Source: Phycisphaerae bacterium (GTDB lineage Bacteria; Planctomycetota; Phycisphaerae; Sedimentisphaerales; SG8-4). From it: a stretch of DNA of 9,293 nucleotides. Both the position numbers and the translations under genes were made by a program. Positions 7,063 through 9,293 of the stretch are shown one piece after another. Numbering within the stretch: the first letter of the stretch is position 1; every line of letters begins with the position of its first letter. The stretch covers positions 1-9,293 of the forward strand of contig JAUVYQ010000104.1 of assembly GCA_030603035.1 (NCBI GenBank), given 5' to 3'. Under the pieces are notes generated by a model. The model was not told where the DNA came from and made no database searches. It was given only the letters and a program-made list of their open reading frames with translations.

Positions 7063-7104
7063 TGTCAAAAACAAATTGACATAAACACACAACCCGTCTA
7101 CTAT
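7063..7104. promoter_or_regulatory. Divergent promoter region with back-to-back -35 boxes
   Basis: For the plus-strand gene, TTGACA (7076-7081) is a perfect -35 and TACTAT (7099-7104) a moderate -10 with 17-base spacing; transcription would start near 7111. The inverted copy TGTCAA (7063-7068) gives a second perfect TTGACA on the minus strand, but its -10 (TATCGT after 16 bases) is weak and lies inside the heptamer array. The two boxes form a 6-7-6 dyad, which could also be an operator shared by both genes. Confidence 0.55.
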
Positions 7105-7133
7105 TTTTAATTAGCTGTTGTCGTCAAGCACAA

Positions 7134-7168
7134 CGCAATACGCAATACGATTTACGCAATACGAGAAA
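7134..7168 (+). repeat. Five-unit heptamer array abutting the RNase Z-like gene start
   Basis: Five 7-base units run in register to the base before ATG 7169: CGCAATA occurs three times, interrupted by CGATTTA and followed by CGAGAAA. Length (35 bases), unit number and contact with the ATG equal those at 5574-5608, although the units differ. There is no good Shine-Dalgarno site. Confidence 0.85.
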
Positions 7169-8017
7169 ATGGCCAGCCATAATTTAGCACATATCAAGAT
7201 AGACAACCTGGAAATCATCGGCTATTCGGTTGCCGCTGAAGAAACCGTCGTTGCAATACCCCGGTTGGACGTTTGCTTCGATATTGGCAAGGCCCCTGAC
7301 CAGGTTATTTCCATAAACAATGTTTTGCTCACGCACGGCCATATGGACCACGCTGCCGGTATTGCCTATTATCTCTCCCACCGGAATTTTTGCGGCCAAT
7401 CTCCGGGCACGATATTGGCTCCCGAAAACTTGCTGGGCCCTATAAGGGAAGTTATCGACGCCTGGACTCGCCTGGACGGCAGCCAAATACCAGCTAATCT
7501 CGTCGGCGTAAAAGCCGGCGACGAATACCAGATAAAGCCGAATCTCTTTACGAGGGTATTCCCAACAAAGCACAGTAAGGGCTCTGTCGGCTACACCGTA
7601 ATCGAGAGGCGAAAAAAAATTAAGCCCGAATACGCCAAACTGTCGAGCCCGCAAATCGTTGAGTTAAAAAAGCAGGGAATCGAAATTGATTATCCCCTTG
7701 AGATTCCGATTGTTACCTATCTTGGCGACACGCAGTATGTTGATTTTTCACAGTTGAAATACATTGTTGAGAGCAAAATTTTAATCGCTGAGTGTACTTT
7801 CTACGAGACTGAGCATTCCGGAAGGGCAGAAGCCGGCAGGCACATGCACATTAACGAATTTGCAGAGCTAATCGAAAAGCTGCAGAACGAGCACATTATT
7901 ATCACACACATAACACAGCGAACTCCGATGCGGGACGTTCGCAGGATATTAAAAGAAGCCCTCTCGCCGGAAAAATACGAAAAAGTCATTCTTCTTATGG
8001 ACAACAGGCCAAGATAA
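7169..8017 (+). CDS. Metallo-beta-lactamase-fold hydrolase, RNase Z-like
   Basis: A 282-residue cytoplasmic metallo-hydrolase resembling RNase Z, the enzyme that trims tRNA 3' ends, and related proteins. The zinc motifs are in order: THGHMDH at 55-61 (His56, His58, Asp60, His61), PTKHSKGSVGY at 132-142 (His135), YLGDTQY at 184-190 (Asp187), and the RNase Z-type block ending HMHINEF (His227) followed by ITHITQRT (His247). The full metal ligand set is present. The long flexible exosite arm of classical bacterial RNase Z is not obvious, so it may act on another phosphodiester or RNA substrate. ATG 7169 is chosen because the N-terminal sequence becomes family-like there; extension to a TTG at 7118 would translate the heptamer array. 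It has its own promoter (7076-7104) and ends directly before the repeat element at 8018-8277. Confidence 0.85.
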   Translation: MASHNLAHIKIDNLEIIGYSVAAEETVVAIPRLDVCFDIGKAPDQVISINNVLLTHGHMDHAAGIAYYLSHRNFCGQSPGTILAPENLLGPIREVIDAWTRLDGSQIPANLVGVKAGDEYQIKPNLFTRVFPTKHSKGSVGYTVIERRKKIKPEYAKLSSPQIVELKKQGIEIDYPLEIPIVTYLGDTQYVDFSQLKYIVESKILIAECTFYETEHSGRAEAGRHMHINEFAELIEKLQNEHIIITHITQRTPMRDVRRILKEALSPEKYEKVILLMDNRPR

Positions 8018-8277
8018 CTCGAACAGTTTGGCTTTGTTTGGGTTTGTATTGGGTTTGTATTGGGTTTGTTTTCCGGGACTGCGAAAATGTCATTTCTTTC
8101 ATAATCCTTTGTTAAAACAGAGCTTACGTTCATTTGAGCATCCAGCAAATTGGCTTTGATTGGGTTTGAATTGGCTTTGTTTTCCGGGACTGCGAAAATG
8201 TCATTTCTTTCATAATCCTTTGTTAAAACAGAGCTTACGTTCATTTGAGCATCCAGCAAATTGGCTTTGTTTTGCAT
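8018..8277 (-). repeat. ORF-like repeat element containing a 94-bp exact tandem duplication
   Basis: Positions 8065-8158 and 8176-8269 are identical over 94 bases and lie 111 bases apart, so each unit is 37 codons. On the minus strand an open frame from ATG 8277 reads KANLLDAQMNVSSVLTKDYE, then RNDIFAVPENK, twice. The 17-base linker and the 8030-8068 stretch (TTGTATTGGGT units of 11 bases) read as N-P-I/Q-T-Q low-complexity peptide. I recall similar KPN...MNV...TKDY reading frames scattered between genes of uncultured Phycisphaerae, but could not verify this. No ribosome binding site precedes ATG 8277, and past 8018 the frame continues only antisense to the RNase Z-like gene. I therefore call it a dispersed repeat element rather than a gene. 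The open frame kept across both copies is the argument against this. Confidence 0.75.
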
Positions 8278-8293
8278 AAAAGGTCATAATTGA

Positions 8294-8357
8294 TTGATTA
8301 GCTAACTGGTTAATTGGTAAATTGGGTAATTTGTTCATTGGTTAAATAGTTCATTCC
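8294..8357. repeat. Eight-unit octamer array (consensus near TTAATTGG)
   Basis: The 64 bases divide into eight imperfect 8-base units such as TTGATTAG, TTAATTGG, TAAATTGG, TTCATTGG and TTAAATAG. The register is kept throughout while units drift, so the array is old or kept variable. Confidence 0.65.
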
Positions 8358-8390
8358 GTCAAACGGCGCCGGATCTTCGATGGTGAATTT

Positions 8391-8418
8391 CAAATCTCAA
8401 ATCTCAAATTTCAAATTG
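8391..8418. repeat. Four-unit heptamer array (CAAATCT type)
   Basis: Units are CAAATCT twice, then CAAATTT and CAAATTG, with a degenerate TGAATTT just before. It touches no likely start codon. The unit resembles those in the A-rich half of the array at 1451-1513 (ATTCAAA). Confidence 0.75.
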
Positions 8419-8471
8419 TACTGTCTCTCTACTATTGGGCGAACATGCGCGTTTGAGTCGAAAATAGTGTT

Positions 8472-8506
8472 CGATTCCCGATTCCTGATTCTCGTAACTC
8501 GTTTAT
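8472..8506 (+). repeat. Five-unit heptamer array ending at ATG 8507
   Basis: Units are CGATTCC twice, then TGATTCT, CGTAACT and CGTTTAT, 35 bases in all, ending on the base before an ATG. This is the same size and placement as at the two gene starts 5609 and 7169. The ATG here opens only a 31-codon frame with no recognisable product. AAAGGAG (8510-8516) follows the ATG rather than preceding it. Confidence 0.65.
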
Positions 8507-8581
8507 ATGAAAGGAGATAAATTTTTTTTAGATTTTTCGATTTTTGGTTCCAACTACCTGCACTTTTGGTTGTTTTTTAAT

Positions 8582-8680
8582 CGCGGATTAGCACGGATTT
8601 AACGCAGAGAACGCTGAGAACGCAGAGAAATTATCTTTTTTTTATTAACCACGGATTAACCACGGATTAACACGGATTTT
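8582..8680. repeat. Arrays of period 10, 9 and 11 (ACGCAGAGA and ACCACGGATTA types)
   Basis: CGCGGATTAG and CACGGATTTA (8582-8601) are a 10-base pair of units. ACGCAGAGA, ACGCTGAGA, ACGCAGAGA (8602-8628) have period 9. ACCACGGATTA twice plus ACACGGATTTT (8648-8680) have period 11. The sub-arrays share the word CGGATT, or its shortened CGCAGA form, and are joined by A/T-rich tails. Confidence 0.75.
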
Positions 8681-8722
8681 GTTCGGCCACGAAAAGGCAC
8701 AAAAATCACAAGGGAAAATAGC

Positions 8723-8824
8723 CACAGATTTCGCAGATTACGCGGATTTATTGCCACGAAGACTCAAAGACACGAAGACATAAAGAAAAAATTAGACGCA
8801 GATTGACGCTGATTAACGCGGATT
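8723..8824. repeat. Arrays of period 9, 8 and 10 (CGCAGATTA, CACGAAGA, GACGCAGATT types)
   Basis: CACAGATTT, CGCAGATTA, CGCGGATTT (8723-8749) have period 9. CACGAAGA, CTCAAAGA, CACGAAGA, CATAAAGA (8755-8786) have period 8. GACGCAGATT, GACGCTGATT, AACGCGGATT (8795-8824) have period 10. Words of this kind (CACGGATT, ACGCAGATT, CACGAAGA) recur in several environmental bacterial genomes as I remember them. Each sub-array ends in an A/T-rich tail. Confidence 0.75.
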
Positions 8825-8909
8825 TTTATGGTGGACAAGGGGGGCTTGGAATAGTAGATTGTGGGCATAGAGAATGCAGATATCAGTGAGACGCACCAGA
8901 TGAAACAAT

Positions 8910-8935
8910 CCGGCAGGGCCATTTTGAACTGCCGG
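8910..8935. promoter_or_regulatory. 7-bp hairpin upstream of the terminal gene
   Basis: CCGGCAG (8910-8916) and CTGCCGG (8929-8935) pair perfectly around a 12-base loop, about 90 bases before ATG 9025. A G-rich rather than T-rich stretch follows, so it is not an intrinsic terminator on the plus strand. It may belong to the leader of the terminal gene. Confidence 0.3.
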
Positions 8936-9024
8936 GGGTTGGGGTATTATACGGCAAAAATATAAAAGTAGTTATGTGCTTTAAATAGATAAAATGACAA
9001 CAAATAATTAGATTAAGAAAGCGT

Positions 9025-9293
9025 ATGCAGTTAACCCTTTTTTTCATTCTGTTAATGTCTGTGCCGGTGATCGCGGGCAAAGAGATAACGGTCTCGGCAA
9101 TACAAAAGATGAGCTTTGCCGGGAATGATATAATACAGGTCAAAGCCAATGCCCAAGCAGGTTTTAATTTCCCTTTTTATCTGTTTGTACCAAAAGCAAT
9201 TGAAAAAGAGAAAAAAGTTTACCTTTTGGTTGAACCCAACAATACCGGAAAGGCCTCAGACGATCTTGAGGTGCATCAAGAGAGTGCTTTGCG
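9025..9293 (+). CDS. Secreted protein, N-terminal part only (runs off the window)
   Basis: The frame from ATG 9025 stays open for 89 codons to the window end. Residues 1-18 (MQLTLFFILLMSVPVIAG) form a signal peptide, so the mature product is exported. The mature part starts KEITVSAIQKMSF and contains FPFYLFVPKAI and then VYLLVEPNNTGKASDDLEVH. The latter (a beta-strand running into PNNTG) is reminiscent of the first strands and oxyanion-loop region of secreted alpha/beta-hydrolase-like esterases, but no catalytic residue is inside the window and I cannot assign a family. The ribosome binding site is weak (AAGAAAG, 9016-9022). The gene follows the array-rich region and has no neighbour visible downstream. 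Confidence 0.65.
   Translation, partial: MQLTLFFILLMSVPVIAGKEITVSAIQKMSFAGNDIIQVKANAQAGFNFPFYLFVPKAIEKEKKVYLLVEPNNTGKASDDLEVHQESAL

Larger units (their letters stand above)
8281..9024. other. Gene-poor AT-rich region built from short-period arrays
   Basis: I see no convincing gene in these 744 bases. Frames at 8380 (46 codons) and 8507 (31 codons) and a GTG-led frame near 8860 are short, overlap repeats or resemble no family. Most of 8294-8824 consists of tandem arrays with periods 7 to 11, listed separately. The part from 8825 on has no array, one hairpin (8910-8935), and leads into the partial gene at 9025. Confidence 0.7.

Noticed and set aside
8065..8269. Two identical repeats with a spacer, as in a minimal CRISPR
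   Set aside because: The unit is 94 bases with a 17-base low-complexity linker, occurs only twice, is not palindromic, and no cas gene is near.
8471..8479. TTCGATTCC resembling the T-loop of a tRNA
   Set aside because: The five bases on each side do not pair and no acceptor, D or anticodon stem can be built. The word belongs to the heptamer array.
8380..8520. 46-codon frame from ATG 8380
   Set aside because: It translates two heptamer arrays (KSQISNFK-type peptide) and has no ribosome binding site or family-like sequence.
8862..8963. GTG-led frame of about 34 codons (contains ISETHQMKQSGRA)
   Set aside because: No ribosome binding site, no known family, and it crosses a hairpin; not supportable.

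Overview
The window looks like a piece of a Planctomycetota chromosome, most likely Phycisphaerae (Sedimentisphaerales-like). This is an inference from gene content: a prepilin-type protein with the H-X9-DG style C-terminus, an excisionase-type HTH fused to a degenerate receiver, a secreted PhoD-like phosphatase of planctomycete type, and an ORF-like intergenic repeat reading KANLLDAQMNV... that I recall from this group but could not check. Gene density is moderate, genes stand mostly alone, and strands switch often, so there is no long operon.

Layout. 1-750: remnant of a type II pseudopilin-like gene broken by two frame changes and an apparent internal loss, followed by a strong bidirectional terminator. 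795-1373 (-): HTH plus pseudo-receiver regulator. 1451-1513: nine-unit heptamer array. 1703-2821 (+): DegT/DnrJ/EryC1/StrS aminotransferase. 3094-3357 (+): 87-residue membrane-anchored protein with a good promoter. 3539-5419 (-): secreted PhoD-like metallophosphatase, converging on the small gene across a GC-rich hairpin. 5609-6295 (+): HAD phosphatase of the beta-phosphoglucomutase type, tail-to-tail with a DUF434/DUF5616 protein (6292-7017, -). 7169-8017 (+): RNase Z-like metallo-beta-lactamase-fold hydrolase, divergent from the DUF434 gene across a shared promoter region. 8018-9024: about 1 kb without a convincing gene, made of a 94-bp exact duplication and a string of short-period tandem arrays. 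9025-9293 (+): start of a secreted protein that runs off the window.

The most striking signal is not a gene. Short tandem arrays of period 7 (others of 8, 9, 10 and 11) occupy the intergenic DNA. At three starts (5609, 7169 and the minus-strand ATG at 7038) heptamer units run in register right up to the ATG and fill the space where a Shine-Dalgarno sequence would lie. The genes at 1703, 3094 and 5419 instead have ordinary purine-rich ribosome binding sites and no array. This suggests two kinds of translation start region in one stretch of genome.

No single pathway links the genes. The pair at 6292-8017 may share an RNA-processing theme (a PIN/NYN-like fold next to an RNase Z-like enzyme), which is a hypothesis only. 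I saw no tRNA, rRNA, CRISPR array, transposase or defence system.
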